A stretch of 34,678 nucleotides of DNA from Candidatus Physcousia equi (GCA_018065005.1 JAGHUD010000069.1:1-34678); one strand, 5' to 3'. Positions 8,058 to 19,070 are shown, counted from the first letter of the stretch. Numbers and translations: made by a program. The notes: generated from the letters alone by a model not told the origin.

Positions 8058-8672
8058 CTATTCCGCAGCATGACGCAGGCGGCGGAAGTGGGTGAGCAGT
8101 TCCTTGTAGTCGATGCCTCGGTGGATGTTGAAGCGATTCCAAAGATCGCCACAGACCACGACACCACCAAATCCCATGTCTGCCACTGCTTTGATGTTGT
8201 CGATGTTCACACCGCCACTTGCCATCACCTTGCGGTCGATGAATCCGCGTCGTGCGGCATCCTTGATTCCCTCGTGCGAGCAGATGCTCGGGCGGTGGTT
8301 GTCGGATGTGCCCGCGAAGATGGAGTCGAGAAAGAGGTAGTCGTACTTACCCTTCGATCGCTGCTCTGCCAGTTCTTCGAGGCTGTAGCATGTGCGTGAT
8401 AGTTTTCCGGAGTAGTCTTGTGGTGCTTCGGGTTCCTGTCGGCTCAGGTGTATGCCTCTCAGGTTGTACTCTTCCTTCAGGTAGAAGTGGTTGTGGACCA
8501 CGATGCGCTTGTGGTACTCAGAAGGAATGAGCGAGAGGAGGCGTTCGGAGAGAACTGGCTCTGAGTCGGGTTTGCGTATGTGTAGCAGATCGAGTCCTTC
8601 TTCGAAGAGCGCTTTGAAAATCTGGTCTTCTTCGATGAAAAATTTCGGTGTGCTGAGGATGATAAGTTTCAT
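8058..8672 (-). CDS. ThiE/TenI-like TIM-barrel protein (first of two divergent paralogs)
   Basis: Thiamine phosphate synthase/TenI superfamily protein of 204 residues. The start at 8672 ('MKLIILSTPKFF') matches the paralog at 18007; the longer frame to 8729 adds a non-homologous extension. Shared motifs are 'LHIRKPD', 'VHNHFYL', 'GIHLSRQEP' and 'SRTCYSLEEL'. The C-terminal phosphate site is 'GGVNIDNIKAVADMGFGGVV'. The ThiE pyrophosphate-binding segment (GP-x-x-x-T-x-T-K in classical enzymes) reads 'LDSIFAGTSDNHRPS' here, so true ThiE activity is doubtful. A thiazole tautomerase (TenI-like) or other thiamine salvage role is possible, by inference. It sits between the PurF-like gene and prs, with gaps of about 80 bp on each side, next to a thiamine operon that has its own thiE. 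Confidence 0.8.
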   Translation of the reverse strand: MKLIILSTPKFFIEEDQIFKALFEEGLDLLHIRKPDSEPVLSERLLSLIPSEYHKRIVVHNHFYLKEEYNLRGIHLSRQEPEAPQDYSGKLSRTCYSLEELAEQRSKGKYDYLFLDSIFAGTSDNHRPSICSHEGIKDAARRGFIDRKVMASGGVNIDNIKAVADMGFGGVVVCGDLWNRFNIHRGIDYKELLTHFRRLRHAAE

Positions 8673-8753
8673 TCTTGCGTGAATTGGTTGAAGAGAGGCG
8701 TCACCTTGCGGCAACCTTCTCTTTTTCACCCGATGGGGTGTGGCGCTTGGTTG

Positions 8754-10190
8754 TTATTCTGCTGGTTGGTTTTCCTCTTCGAGGGTGTAGAAGGATGAAC
8801 CGTCGAAGCAGTGGGTGCAGATTTGCTCCTTGGGGAGTCCGATGGCTTCGATAAGCGTCTCGAGCTTGCTGAACTGGAGCGTGGAGAGTTTAAGTTGTCG
8901 CGCTATCTCGTCCACCATCTTCTTGTATTCGGGCGAGTCGGTGGTGGCGTAGGCAGCGAGGTTCTTGTTGGGGTCGCCCTCAAAGTCCTTGATGATGCGT
9001 CGCGTGATGAGTTCGAGATCGCTCTTGGAGGCAGAGTAGTTGACGAAGGGACAGCTATAGATGAGCGGTGGGCATGCGATGCGCATGTGCACCTCCTTGG
9101 CGCCGAGGTCGAAGAGTCCTTTGACGTTGTCGCGCAGCTGGGTGCCACGCACGATGCTGTCGTCGCAGAAGAGAACGCGCTTGCCATCGAGGATTTCTTT
9201 GTTGGGGATGAGCTTCATCTTGGCAACAAGGTTGCGCATGTCCTGATTGGCGGGGGTGAAGGAGCGGGGCCAGGTGGGCGTGTACTTGGAGATGGCGCGC
9301 TGGTAGGGGCATCCGTGACCCTCTGCATAGCCCACAGCCATGCCGATGCCGCTGTCGGGTATGCCGCAGGCGCAATCCACCTGGGTCTTGTCCTCCTTGC
9401 CCATAGCGCGTCCGCAGGCATTGCGCACGTCCTCGGTGTTGCGTCCTTCGTAGCAGCTGGTGGGGAATCCATAATAGACCCAGAGGAACGAGCATATCTG
9501 CATGCCGCGGTTGGGCTTGCGCAGCTGCTCGGAGTGGTCTGCGTTGATGCGTATGATTTCGCCAGGACCCACATAGTGGACGGTTTCAAAATCGAGGTTC
9601 GGGAAGGCTGAAGACTCGCTCGTCACCGCCATGGCGCCGTTGCGCTTGCCCACCACGATGGGGGTGCGTCCCCAACTGTCGCGTGCTGCGATGATGCCGT
9701 CTTCGGTGAGCAGGAGCATGGAGCATGAGCCCTTGATGGAGCGGAATACGTTTTCGATGCCCTCCACATAGTTCTTTCCTTTGATGATGAGCAGGGCAAC
9801 CAATTCGGTGGGGTTGATGCGTCCGCTCGAGAACTCAGAGAGGTGCATGTTCTCGCTGAGCAGTTGCTGAGCCAGCTCCTCGAGGTTGTTGATCTTGGCA
9901 ACCGTCACCAAGGCAAAACGGCCGAGGTGGGAGTTCATGAGCATAGGCTGAGCGTCGGTGTCGCTGATGACGCCTATGCCCGCGTTGCCCTTGAATTTCT
10001 CGAGTTCAGGCTCAAATCTGGTGCGGAAATAGGTGCTTTCGAGGTTGTGTATGCTGCGGAAGAAACCATCTTCTTTCGCGTAGGTTGCCATACCTCCACG
10101 TCGAGTGCCGAGGTGAGACTGATAGTCCGTTCCATAGAATAGGTCTGGCGCGCATGGTTGCGTGGAGACAATGCCGAAAAATCCACCCAT
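8754..10190 (-). CDS. Amidophosphoribosyltransferase (PurF) family protein lacking the catalytic Cys
   Basis: PurF-family protein of 478 residues with an N-terminal Ntn-type glutamine amidotransferase domain and a C-terminal phosphoribosyltransferase domain. PurF makes phosphoribosylamine from PRPP and glutamine, the first purine step. The PRPP loop 'VLFCDDSIVRGTQ' (339-351) is intact. Cysteines matching the B. subtilis [4Fe-4S] ligands are present (C233, C380, C458, C461). The protein starts 'MGGFFG': codons 2 and 3 are GGT and GGA, whereas glutamine-using PurF needs Cys at position 2 (MCGI/VxG). It may therefore use free ammonia, have a partner, or do something else. The start is fixed, because the N-terminus aligns from Met1. 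It heads a minus-strand cluster with a ThiE-like gene and prs. A separate canonical purF elsewhere in the genome cannot be excluded. Confidence 0.85.
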   Translation of the reverse strand: MGGFFGIVSTQPCAPDLFYGTDYQSHLGTRRGGMATYAKEDGFFRSIHNLESTYFRTRFEPELEKFKGNAGIGVISDTDAQPMLMNSHLGRFALVTVAKINNLEELAQQLLSENMHLSEFSSGRINPTELVALLIIKGKNYVEGIENVFRSIKGSCSMLLLTEDGIIAARDSWGRTPIVVGKRNGAMAVTSESSAFPNLDFETVHYVGPGEIIRINADHSEQLRKPNRGMQICSFLWVYYGFPTSCYEGRNTEDVRNACGRAMGKEDKTQVDCACGIPDSGIGMAVGYAEGHGCPYQRAISKYTPTWPRSFTPANQDMRNLVAKMKLIPNKEILDGKRVLFCDDSIVRGTQLRDNVKGLFDLGAKEVHMRIACPPLIYSCPFVNYSASKSDLELITRRIIKDFEGDPNKNLAAYATTDSPEYKKMVDEIARQLKLSTLQFSKLETLIEAIGLPKEQICTHCFDGSSFYTLEEENQPAE

Positions 10191-10269
10191 AAGTCGTATC
10201 CCTTAAATAATAAATAATGTGTCTGTCTTGATGACTGAACTGAATAATCTTTTCTGTTACAAAAACGCT

Positions 10270-10277
10270 GCAAAGAT
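10270..10277 (-). promoter_or_regulatory. -7 element upstream of the PurF-like gene
   Basis: TATCTTTG on the minus strand matches the Bacteroidetes -7 consensus, about 80 bp before the ATG at 10190. No TTG with good spacing is evident. It may drive the PurF-like, ThiE-like and prs genes together. Confidence 0.55.
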
Positions 10278-10374
10278 ACACTTTTTCGTTGGCATATGGC
10301 ACATCTTTTGTCGGAAAATAGAAAAAAAACGTTTATTTAGCCTCGTTTCTCTTCATTTTTTTGGAAAAATGTCT

Positions 10375-10382
10375 TACTTTTG
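10375..10382 (+). promoter_or_regulatory. -7 element upstream of the phosphatase/thiamine operon
   Basis: TACTTTTG matches TAnnTTTG, 26 bp before the phosphatase ATG at 10408. The -33 part is not clear. It would produce a leader of about 20 nt, too short to hold a TPP riboswitch. Confidence 0.5.
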
Positions 10383-10407
10383 TAGCGTCAAATCATAGCC
10401 CCTTACG

Positions 10408-11691
10408 ATGAGCATTACGAAGTTTCGCATTTCCATAATAGCACTCTTTTATCATCTGGTTCTTTTTTGCGGCGCGCAGGGCGTTGCCACAACGAGTGCC
10501 GAATTGAAGCGCTTGGCACACTATAGTCCGGAGCTCATCAGCTGCGTCTACCGTGCTTATCCCGGTGTGCACATCGACACGCTCACGTCGTGCCCCGTAG
10601 AGCCTACAGAGGTGCCTGCTGGCTTCAAACCTGTTTTTCTGAGTCACTATGGCAGACATGGTTCGCGCTTCCTGTTGGAGGACAGCAACTACACGAATCT
10701 CGTCAGAGACTTCCAGTCGCAGCAGCTTACAGCCGACGGACGGGAACTGCTCCGACGCCTGCGCATCGCCGCACAACAAGCCGTCGGCAGAGGCGGCGAC
10801 CTCACCCCCTTGGGCGAGGAGCAGCACCGAGGCATCGCCGAGCGCATGTACGAACGTTATCCTGCGCTCTTCAAGGACGATGCGTCCCTGATGGCGTATG
10901 CTAGCACGAGCCGTCGCTGCATGATGTCGATGATGGCTTTCTGCGAACGACTCAAAGAGTTGAACCCTGACATGCTCATCCGGCGCGAGGTGGCGCAACG
11001 CCACATGGCTTTCATCTGTGCAGACACACCCAAGCAACGATCGCTGATGCTCGAGGACACACAGGCAAGACGCGCCTACCGCGATTTTGCCAAAAAGAAT
11101 AGGAAGACGGAGGACTTCTGTGCACGCTATTTTGCCCATCCCCAGAACGTAAAAGAACCGCATGTCGTCATGGAGCAACTCTACTTCCTGGCGCAGGACA
11201 TGCAAGATTGCGGACGGCCCACCGAATTGCTGAGCTTCTTCACCTCTGACGAGCTCTATGCCATCTGGCGCGTCAAGAATGCACAGATATATCTCTCGAA
11301 TGGCGACTCGCCGCTCTCCAAAGGTTATCCTGCAGAGGCATCCGACTCCTTGCTCAAACACATCATACACGACGCTGATGACGCCTTGCAGAGCCAACGA
11401 GTGGGCGCAACGCTGCGTTTCGGCCACGACACTTGTCTGATGCGTCTGCTGGCGCGCATGAAGGTCAAAGAGTGCTGTCCCGCCTGCTCCGACATGGAGC
11501 GCCTGGAGGAGCAGTGGCAAGACTTCAACGTGACACCCATGGCTGCCAATCTGCAGTTGGTGTTCTATCAGAACAAGCACGGGCGTGTCTTGGTGCACGT
11601 ACTGCTCAACGAGCGTGAAGTGCACTTCGACTTCCCCTCGCAGTATGCACCCTATTATGATTGGGAACAGCTCAAATCCTATTGGCAATGA
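10408..11691 (+). CDS. Secreted histidine acid phosphatase (phytase/MINPP-like)
   Basis: Exported phosphomonoesterase of 427 residues in the histidine phosphatase superfamily, branch 2. The N-terminus has a hydrophobic signal ('ISIIALFYHLVLFCGAQG'). The catalytic motif 'SHYGRHGSRF' places the phospho-accepting His at residue 84. The C-terminal 'FGHDT' motif (His340-Asp341) supplies the general acid. 'ASTSRRCMMSM' in the middle is also typical. The closest type I know is Bacteroidetes MINPP-like inositol-phosphate phosphatases, but substrate cannot be read from the sequence. Its last bases overlap the thiD ATG (ATGA at 11688-11691), so it is the first gene of the thiamine operon by arrangement. 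A role in releasing thiamine from phosphate esters outside the inner membrane is a speculative explanation. Confidence 0.85.
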   Translation: MSITKFRISIIALFYHLVLFCGAQGVATTSAELKRLAHYSPELISCVYRAYPGVHIDTLTSCPVEPTEVPAGFKPVFLSHYGRHGSRFLLEDSNYTNLVRDFQSQQLTADGRELLRRLRIAAQQAVGRGGDLTPLGEEQHRGIAERMYERYPALFKDDASLMAYASTSRRCMMSMMAFCERLKELNPDMLIRREVAQRHMAFICADTPKQRSLMLEDTQARRAYRDFAKKNRKTEDFCARYFAHPQNVKEPHVVMEQLYFLAQDMQDCGRPTELLSFFTSDELYAIWRVKNAQIYLSNGDSPLSKGYPAEASDSLLKHIIHDADDALQSQRVGATLRFGHDTCLMRLLARMKVKECCPACSDMERLEEQWQDFNVTPMAANLQLVFYQNKHGRVLVHVLLNEREVHFDFPSQYAPYYDWEQLKSYWQ

Positions 11692-12533
11692 AAGAGTATA
11701 AGCGTGTGTTGTCTATAGCTGGAAGCGACAGCGGAGGAGGAGCTGGCATACAAGCAGACATCAAGACCATCTCTGCTTTAGGGTGCTACGCAGCCACTGC
11801 CGTGACTGCCGTGACGGTGCAGAACACTCAGGGCGTCGCTGCGGTGCATGCCGTGCCTGCTGAGGTCGTGGCTGGGCAGATAGAGGCTGTGCTGAGCGAC
11901 ATCGGGGCTGATGCCATAAAGATGGGTATGCTGCAATCGGTGGAGATTGTGCGCGCTGTGGCTTCAGCGCTGAGCAAATACCCCGGCATCCCCATCGTGC
12001 TGGACCCCGTGATGGTGTCGACCAGCGGTCACCGCCTCATAGAGGAGTCGGCAGTGCGTGCCATGACTGAGCTTTTGTTCCCGCTTGCCACGGTCATCAC
12101 ACCCAACATACCCGAAGCAGAGCTGCTCCTCGATGGGGCTACGGGCAACGAAAGCTTGCTCGACGGAGGAGCATGGAAGGCGGTGGACCTGCCCGTAGCT
12201 GCCCGTACACTTGGAGGGCACTATGGTGTTTCTGTTTTGCTCAAGGCAGGGCATTTGGTAGCAGACGAACTGGTCGACTACTTCTACAATGCGGAGACGA
12301 AAGAGATGGTCTCCATGGCTTCGAAACGAGTAGAAACGAACAATACGCACGGAACGGGCTGCACGCTTTCTTCTGCCGTGGCTGCCCTGTTGGCACGTGG
12401 GCATCAGCTGACAGAGGCGGTGCAGTTGGCAAAAGGCTATATCCATGATGCCATCGTGTCGGGCGCCGACTACCGCATTGGCAAGGGCCACGGACCGGTC
12501 GATCATTTCTGTCGTGTAAAGAATCATAAATGA
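11688..12533 (+). CDS. thiD: Hydroxymethylpyrimidine/phosphomethylpyrimidine kinase ThiD
   Basis: Phosphorylates HMP and HMP-P to HMP-PP, the pyrimidine half of thiamine. The 281-residue product has the ribokinase-fold signatures 'VLSIAGSDSGGGAGIQADIK' near the N-terminus, 'AVTAVTVQNTQGV', 'IKMGML', 'VLDPVMVSTSGHRL' and the C-terminal anion hole 'NTHGTGCTLSSAVAA'. The start is the ATG at 11688, which overlaps the phosphatase stop in ATGA. The alternative upstream start at 11661 lies inside the phosphatase gene and has no homologous sequence. Its own stop is likewise overlapped by an ATG in front of thiS. Slightly longer than the common ~265 residues, from a small insert around residues 145-165. 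Confidence 0.95.
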   Translation: MKEYKRVLSIAGSDSGGGAGIQADIKTISALGCYAATAVTAVTVQNTQGVAAVHAVPAEVVAGQIEAVLSDIGADAIKMGMLQSVEIVRAVASALSKYPGIPIVLDPVMVSTSGHRLIEESAVRAMTELLFPLATVITPNIPEAELLLDGATGNESLLDGGAWKAVDLPVAARTLGGHYGVSVLLKAGHLVADELVDYFYNAETKEMVSMASKRVETNNTHGTGCTLSSAVAALLARGHQLTEAVQLAKGYIHDAIVSGADYRIGKGHGPVDHFCRVKNHK

Positions 12534-12541
12534 AAGGAAAA

Positions 12542-12739
12542 ATGAAGATTATCATCAACAATAAAGAAATGAAGACGCAGGCAACCAATCTGGCTGCACT
12601 GGCTGACGAACTGAAGTTGCCCGAACGCGGTGTCGCTGTGGCGATTGCCAACCGGATGGTGCCACGAAGCGAGTGGGAGGCAACGCCTTTGTGCGAAGGT
12701 GAACAACTGACGATGATTCAGGCTGCATGTGGAGGGTAG
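12542..12739 (+). CDS. thiS: Sulfur carrier protein ThiS
   Basis: Ubiquitin-like sulfur carrier of 65 residues. Its C-terminal Gly-Gly is adenylated by ThiF and turned into a thiocarboxylate, which gives sulfur to ThiG. The product starts 'MKIIINNKEM', contains 'GVAVAIANRMVPRSEW' and ends in 'MIQAACGG', with the exposed GG as the last two residues. I prefer the ATG at 12542, with AAAGGA five bases upstream, over the ATG at 12530 (four residues longer, overlapping the thiD stop), because ThiS proteins normally begin at this point. It lies between thiD and thiE with almost no spacing. Confidence 0.93.
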   Translation: MKIIINNKEMKTQATNLAALADELKLPERGVAVAIANRMVPRSEWEATPLCEGEQLTMIQAACGG

Positions 12740-12744
12740 GGACA

Positions 12745-13380
12745 ATGAACAAGTTTTCTGACATACAGTTTATCTCTCACTTCACCGATGCGTACAGCTA
12801 CCTCGACAGCATACGCATGGCACTCGAAGGCGGATGCCGATGGGTGCAGTTGCGCATGAAGGAGGCAAACAGGGACGAACTGGTTCGCGTAGGCGGTGAG
12901 GTGCGTCGCTTGTGCCAACAGTATGGTGCTACCTTCATCCTCGACGACCACGTCGAACTGGTGCCGGTCGTCGGTGCCGATGGCGTGCATTTAGGCAAGA
13001 AGGATATGCCTATTGCCGAGGCGCGACGCTTGTTGGGCAACGACTACATCATCGGAGGAACTGCCAACACCTTCGAAGACGTGGTGGCGCACTATGAAGC
13101 ATCGGCTGACTATATCGGTTGCGGTCCGTTTCGGTTCACGACCACCAAGCAGGGACTTGCGTCCATCTTAGGACTGGAGGGCTACCGATCCATCGTGGAG
13201 CAGATGAATGCCCATGGCATCGACTTGCCCATCGTGGCGATTGGTGGCATCACGGCAGAAGATATTCCAGACATAATGCAAACGGGTGTCACGGGATTGG
13301 CGCTCTCGGGCTGCGTGCTGCGTGCTGCCGACCCTGTTGAAGAGATGAAAACATTAATTGACATAATTCACAGACTATGA
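12745..13380 (+). CDS. thiE: Thiamine phosphate synthase ThiE
   Basis: Joins HMP-PP and the thiazole phosphate to make thiamine monophosphate. Of the three ThiE-fold proteins in the window this is the canonical one. Its 211 residues carry '[14 protein letters not shown]' (pyrophosphate-binding Arg and Lys), 'ILDDHVEL' (Asp pair for Mg), 'GVHLGKKDM', '[15 protein letters not shown]' and '[12 protein letters not shown]'. The start at 12745 follows the thiS stop by 5 bp with AGGGA ahead of it; the ATG at 12727 lies inside thiS. The stop overlaps the thiG ATG (ATGA at 13377-13380), showing tight coupling. Confidence 0.95.
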   Translation: MNKFSDIQFISHFTDAYSYLDSIRMALEGGCRWVQLRMKEANRDELVRVGGEVRRLCQQYGATFILDDHVELVPVVGADGVHLGKKDMPIAEARRLLGNDYIIGGTANTFEDVVAHYEASADYIGCGPFRFTTTKQGLASILGLEGYRSIVEQMNAHGIDLPIVAIGGITAEDIPDIMQTGVTGLALSGCVLRAADPVEEMKTLIDIIHRL

Positions 13381-14162
13381 GTAAACTTATCATTGCCGGA
13401 CGCGAGTTCAACTCGCGCTTGTTTCTCGGCACGGGCAAGTTCAATGATAATGCGTTGATGGCGCGCGCCATTGAGGCTTCACAAACCGAAATGGTCACTG
13501 TGGCGATGAAGCGAATCGAGTTGAACGATGCGCACGACGAGTTGCTGACCCACATCATGAAGCGGCCAGACATACAGTTGCTGCCCAACACCAGTGGCGT
13601 GCGCAATGCGGAAGAAGCTATCTTCGCCGCACAGATGGCACGCGAGGCATTCGGCACCAATTGGCTCAAACTTGAAATACACCCCGACCCACGATACCTC
13701 TTGCCAGACTCCATCGAGACGCTCAAGGCGACGGAGCAACTGGTGAAACTCGGCTTTGTGGTGCTGCCCTATTGCCAGGCAGACCCCACTTTGTGCAAGC
13801 ACCTTGAAGAGGCAGGCGCTGCCACCGTGATGCCCTTGGCTGCGCCCATCGGTACGAACAAGGGGCTGCGCATGAAAGACTTTCTGCAGATCATCATCGA
13901 ACAGGCTACGGTGCCTGTGGTGGTGGATGCGGGCATTGGTGCACCCAGCCACGCTGCCGAAGCCATGGAGTTGGGCGCCGACTGCTGCTTGGTCAACACT
14001 GCCATAGCCGTATCAGGCGACCCCGTTGCCATGGCAGATGCGTTCCGCATGGCGGTCATAGCAGGACGCAATGCCTACGAAGCGGGTCTTGGCGCCGTTG
14101 CCGACTGTGCCGAGGCAAGTTCGCCCTTGACTGCATTTCTGAATGATCAGCCTTCTGCATAA
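13377..14162 (+). CDS. thiG: Thiazole synthase ThiG
   Basis: Forms the thiazole phosphate ring from deoxyxylulose 5-phosphate, dehydroglycine and ThiS-thiocarboxylate. The 261-residue TIM-barrel protein has '[18 protein letters not shown]', '[15 protein letters not shown]', '[17 protein letters not shown]' (with the Schiff-base Lys), 'LPYCQADP', '[13 protein letters not shown]' and the phosphate-binding '[20 protein letters not shown]'. Length is normal. The start is the ATG in the ATGA overlap with thiE. An 84-bp gap follows before thiC, the first real gap after a run of overlapping genes. Confidence 0.97.
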   Translation: MSKLIIAGREFNSRLFLGTGKFNDNALMARAIEASQTEMVTVAMKRIELNDAHDELLTHIMKRPDIQLLPNTSGVRNAEEAIFAAQMAREAFGTNWLKLEIHPDPRYLLPDSIETLKATEQLVKLGFVVLPYCQADPTLCKHLEEAGAATVMPLAAPIGTNKGLRMKDFLQIIIEQATVPVVVDAGIGAPSHAAEAMELGADCCLVNTAIAVSGDPVAMADAFRMAVIAGRNAYEAGLGAVADCAEASSPLTAFLNDQPSA

Positions 14163-16678
<2,516 letters not shown>

Positions 16679-16826
16679 CTGGTCGGGTGGCGTACACTTA
16701 TCGCAAACTTATCGGCACACACACAACTATGGGCAAACTGAAGAAAAAGCAAGAAGGTGCAGCTTTCTTGACACACACCCATTGAACTTCGGCATTGCTG
16801 CCAAGATAGAAACAAAAGATTGAATT

Positions 16827-17972
16827 ATGTTTTCTGACGAACTCAAACAATACGATTGGGACGAAACAACAGCCTGCATTGCTGCCAAGACTGATGCCGA
16901 CGTCCGTCGCGCACTTGCCAAACAACGTTGCGACGTAGAAGACTTTATGGCGCTCCTCTCGCCTGCAGCCGAACCCTATCTTGAGACGATGGCGCGCCTC
17001 AGTCGCAAATACACCGAAGAGCGCTTCGGACGCACCATGTCTATGTTCATCCCGCTCTACATCACCAACGCCTGCAGCAACTCCTGCGTCTATTGTGGTT
17101 TCCATCGCGAGAATCCTATGGCGCGCACCATCCTCACGTCAAGTCAGATAGAGAACGAGTATCGCGCTATCAAACGGCTTGCACCATTCGATAACATCTT
17201 ACTCGTCACTGGCGAGCATCCAGCCAAGGCGGGCGTTCCCTATCTGGCGCAAGCCATCGATTTGGCAAAGCAGTATTTCTCCAACATCAAAATCGAGGTC
17301 ATGCCCCTCTCTGCCGATGACTATCGAGAACTCATACGACACGGCATGAATGGTGTGATCTGCTTTCAGGAAACCTATCATCACGAAAACTACCAAAACT
17401 ACCACCCACGAGGTATGAAGTCACGTTTCGAATGGCGCTGCGACGGTTTCGACCGAATGGGGCAGGCTGGTGTGCACAGCATCGGTATGGGCGTGCTCAT
17501 TGGTCTCGAAAAGGAATGGCGCACCGATGTGGTGATGATGGCACGCCATCTGCGCTATCTGCAGAAACACTATTGGCGCACGAAGTATTCGGTGAACTTT
17601 CCCCGTATGCGCCCCGCACAAAACGAGGGCTTCCACCCCAACTGCTATATGACAGACCGTGAGTTGGCACAAGCTACCTTTGCCATGCGCATCTTCGATC
17701 ACGATGTGGACATCTCCTATTCGACACGCGAACCGGCATACATCCGCGACAACATGGCGACGTTGGGCGTCACCACCATGTCGGCAGCCTCGAAGGTGAA
17801 TCCGGGCGGCTACTACACTTATCCTCAGGCACTCGAACAATTCACCGTTTCAGACGAAAGAACAGCCCAGGAAATCAACCAACAACTGAAGGCGCTGGGC
17901 CGCGAACCCGTCTGGAAGGATTGGGATGCTTCGTTCGACCTCTTCCGTTCTACGCAGCCAAGAGTCAGCTGA
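16827..17972 (+). CDS. thiH: 2-iminoacetate synthase ThiH
   Basis: Radical SAM tyrosine lyase that splits tyrosine into p-cresol and dehydroglycine, the glycine-derived unit for ThiG under anoxic conditions. The 381-residue product has the cluster motif C-x3-C-x2-C ('CSNSCVYCGFH', C83, C87, C90). It also has the family segments 'LLVTGEHPAKAGVPYL', 'CFQETYHHENY', 'RFEWRCDGFDRMGQAG', 'IGMGVLIGLEKEWRTD' and 'VNFPRMRPAQ'. Length is normal. It follows thiF after a 148-bp gap that holds a 15-base copy of its own early coding sequence. ThiH rather than the oxygen-using ThiO is what an anaerobe would carry. Confidence 0.97.
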   Translation: MFSDELKQYDWDETTACIAAKTDADVRRALAKQRCDVEDFMALLSPAAEPYLETMARLSRKYTEERFGRTMSMFIPLYITNACSNSCVYCGFHRENPMARTILTSSQIENEYRAIKRLAPFDNILLVTGEHPAKAGVPYLAQAIDLAKQYFSNIKIEVMPLSADDYRELIRHGMNGVICFQETYHHENYQNYHPRGMKSRFEWRCDGFDRMGQAGVHSIGMGVLIGLEKEWRTDVVMMARHLRYLQKHYWRTKYSVNFPRMRPAQNEGFHPNCYMTDRELAQATFAMRIFDHDVDISYSTREPAYIRDNMATLGVTTMSAASKVNPGGYYTYPQALEQFTVSDERTAQEINQQLKALGREPVWKDWDASFDLFRSTQPRVS

Positions 17973-18006
17973 TGTTTCTCCGTTCTCCTTCAAATCACCT
18001 CATGAT

Positions 18007-18615
18007 ATGCAGTTGATTGTCATCACGCGACCAGACTTCTTTCCCCGAGAAACCGAACTCGTCAACTCGCTTTTCGAGCAGGGACTTCAGCGGTTGCACC
18101 TGCGCAAACCAGATGCAACGCCTGAGGACATGGAGCGCTGGTTGCAACAGATTGAACCATGCTTTAGACGCAGCATCGCCTTGCACGACCATCATGCGCT
18201 TGTGGACAAATGGTTGCTTGGCGGCATACATCTCAATGCGCGCAATCCTCAACCGCCCGAAACATGGGACGCCAACAAGGGGGTGCTGCTGTCGCGTTCC
18301 TGTCACTCACTTGACGAACTGCGCACGCTATCTCAAGACTGCGCCTATGCCTTCCTGAGTCCTATCTTCAACAGTATCTCCAAGCAAGGCTATGCTGCCC
18401 AGTTTAGCCTAGAACAACTCAAAGGGGTACAAGAAGAAATGCCTTTCTTCGACAAGGTGTTTGCCCTGGGAGGCGTCACCCCAGAACGTGTTCCTGCTCT
18501 TCAAGAGACAGGCTTCAGGGGTGTTGCCGTACTTGGCGACATCTGGCAGCACCCAAATCCCGTCGAACGGATGAAGGAGTACCTGCACCTATGCAACAAA
18601 TCATGCTCCGATTGA
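18007..18615 (+). CDS. ThiE/TenI-like TIM-barrel protein (second divergent paralog)
   Basis: Thiamine phosphate synthase/TenI superfamily member of 202 residues, similar to the protein encoded at 8058-8672 and more distant from the canonical ThiE in this operon. Shared motifs are 'MQLIVITRPDFF', 'LHLRKPDA', 'LHDHHALVDK', 'GIHLNARN' and 'SRSCHSLDEL'. The later segment 'LSPIFNSISKQGY' and the phosphate site 'ALGGVTPERVPALQETGFRG' fit TenI better than ThiE. I infer a thiazole tautomerase or a redundant synthase. The start at 18007 follows thiH by 34 bp; the longer frame from 17926 overlaps thiH and is not homologous. The following GNAT gene begins 2 bp after its stop. Confidence 0.82.
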   Translation: MQLIVITRPDFFPRETELVNSLFEQGLQRLHLRKPDATPEDMERWLQQIEPCFRRSIALHDHHALVDKWLLGGIHLNARNPQPPETWDANKGVLLSRSCHSLDELRTLSQDCAYAFLSPIFNSISKQGYAAQFSLEQLKGVQEEMPFFDKVFALGGVTPERVPALQETGFRGVAVLGDIWQHPNPVERMKEYLHLCNKSCSD

Positions 18616-18617
18616 TT

Positions 18618-19070
18618 ATGACAAAAACAATAGATACCCTGCAATGCTCCCTCGAGCGCTTGCAAGACTTCAGTTCAGAAGAGTTTGCGGATCTGAGCAA
18701 TTTGATGTGCCAACTCTCAGCACGTTGCCAACTGACAACTGCCCATCTTCAGGCGGTGATTGACGATCCCAATGCCCATCTCTATGTCGTGCGTCAGGGA
18801 GTGCGCATCATTGCCTGCGCCACCCTGTGTGTCTTCTGCTCGCCCACCGGCAGAAAAGCTTCTATCGAAGATGTGGTGGTACACTCTGATTTCCGAGGCA
18901 AGCACCTCGGCAGATGGATTGTGCAGCACCTCATCAACCAAGCACAGCAATGGGCGCCCATCGACCTTCATCTCACCTCACGCCCAGCACGCATAGCTGC
19001 CAATGAACTGTATCGATCGCTGGGCTTTCGACAAAAAGAAACGAACTGCTACACGCTTTCGCTCGTGTAG
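18618..19070 (+). CDS. GNAT-family N-acetyltransferase
   Basis: Putative acetyl-CoA-dependent acyltransferase of 150 residues. The family core is visible: beta-strand 'HLYVVRQGVRIIACATLCVF', 'ASIEDVVVHSDFRGKHLGRW' (acetyl-CoA pyrophosphate-binding loop, a variant of R/Q-x-x-G-x-G/A) and the C-terminal 'ANELYRSLGFRQKETNCYTL'. The substrate is unknown. The start at 18618 lies 2 bp after the previous stop; an in-frame ATG at 18591 would overlap it. It is the last gene of the thiamine transcript. The last codons and the TAG stop lie inside the terminator hairpin, so its C-terminal sequence is constrained by that structure. A link to thiamine is only positional. Confidence 0.82.
   Translation: MTKTIDTLQCSLERLQDFSSEEFADLSNLMCQLSARCQLTTAHLQAVIDDPNAHLYVVRQGVRIIACATLCVFCSPTGRKASIEDVVVHSDFRGKHLGRWIVQHLINQAQQWAPIDLHLTSRPARIAANELYRSLGFRQKETNCYTLSLV

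Noticed and set aside
10393..11688. 431-codon open frame antisense to the histidine phosphatase
   Set aside because: The plus-strand protein has complete catalytic motifs and operon context; the antisense frame shows no recognisable domain and is a composition artefact.
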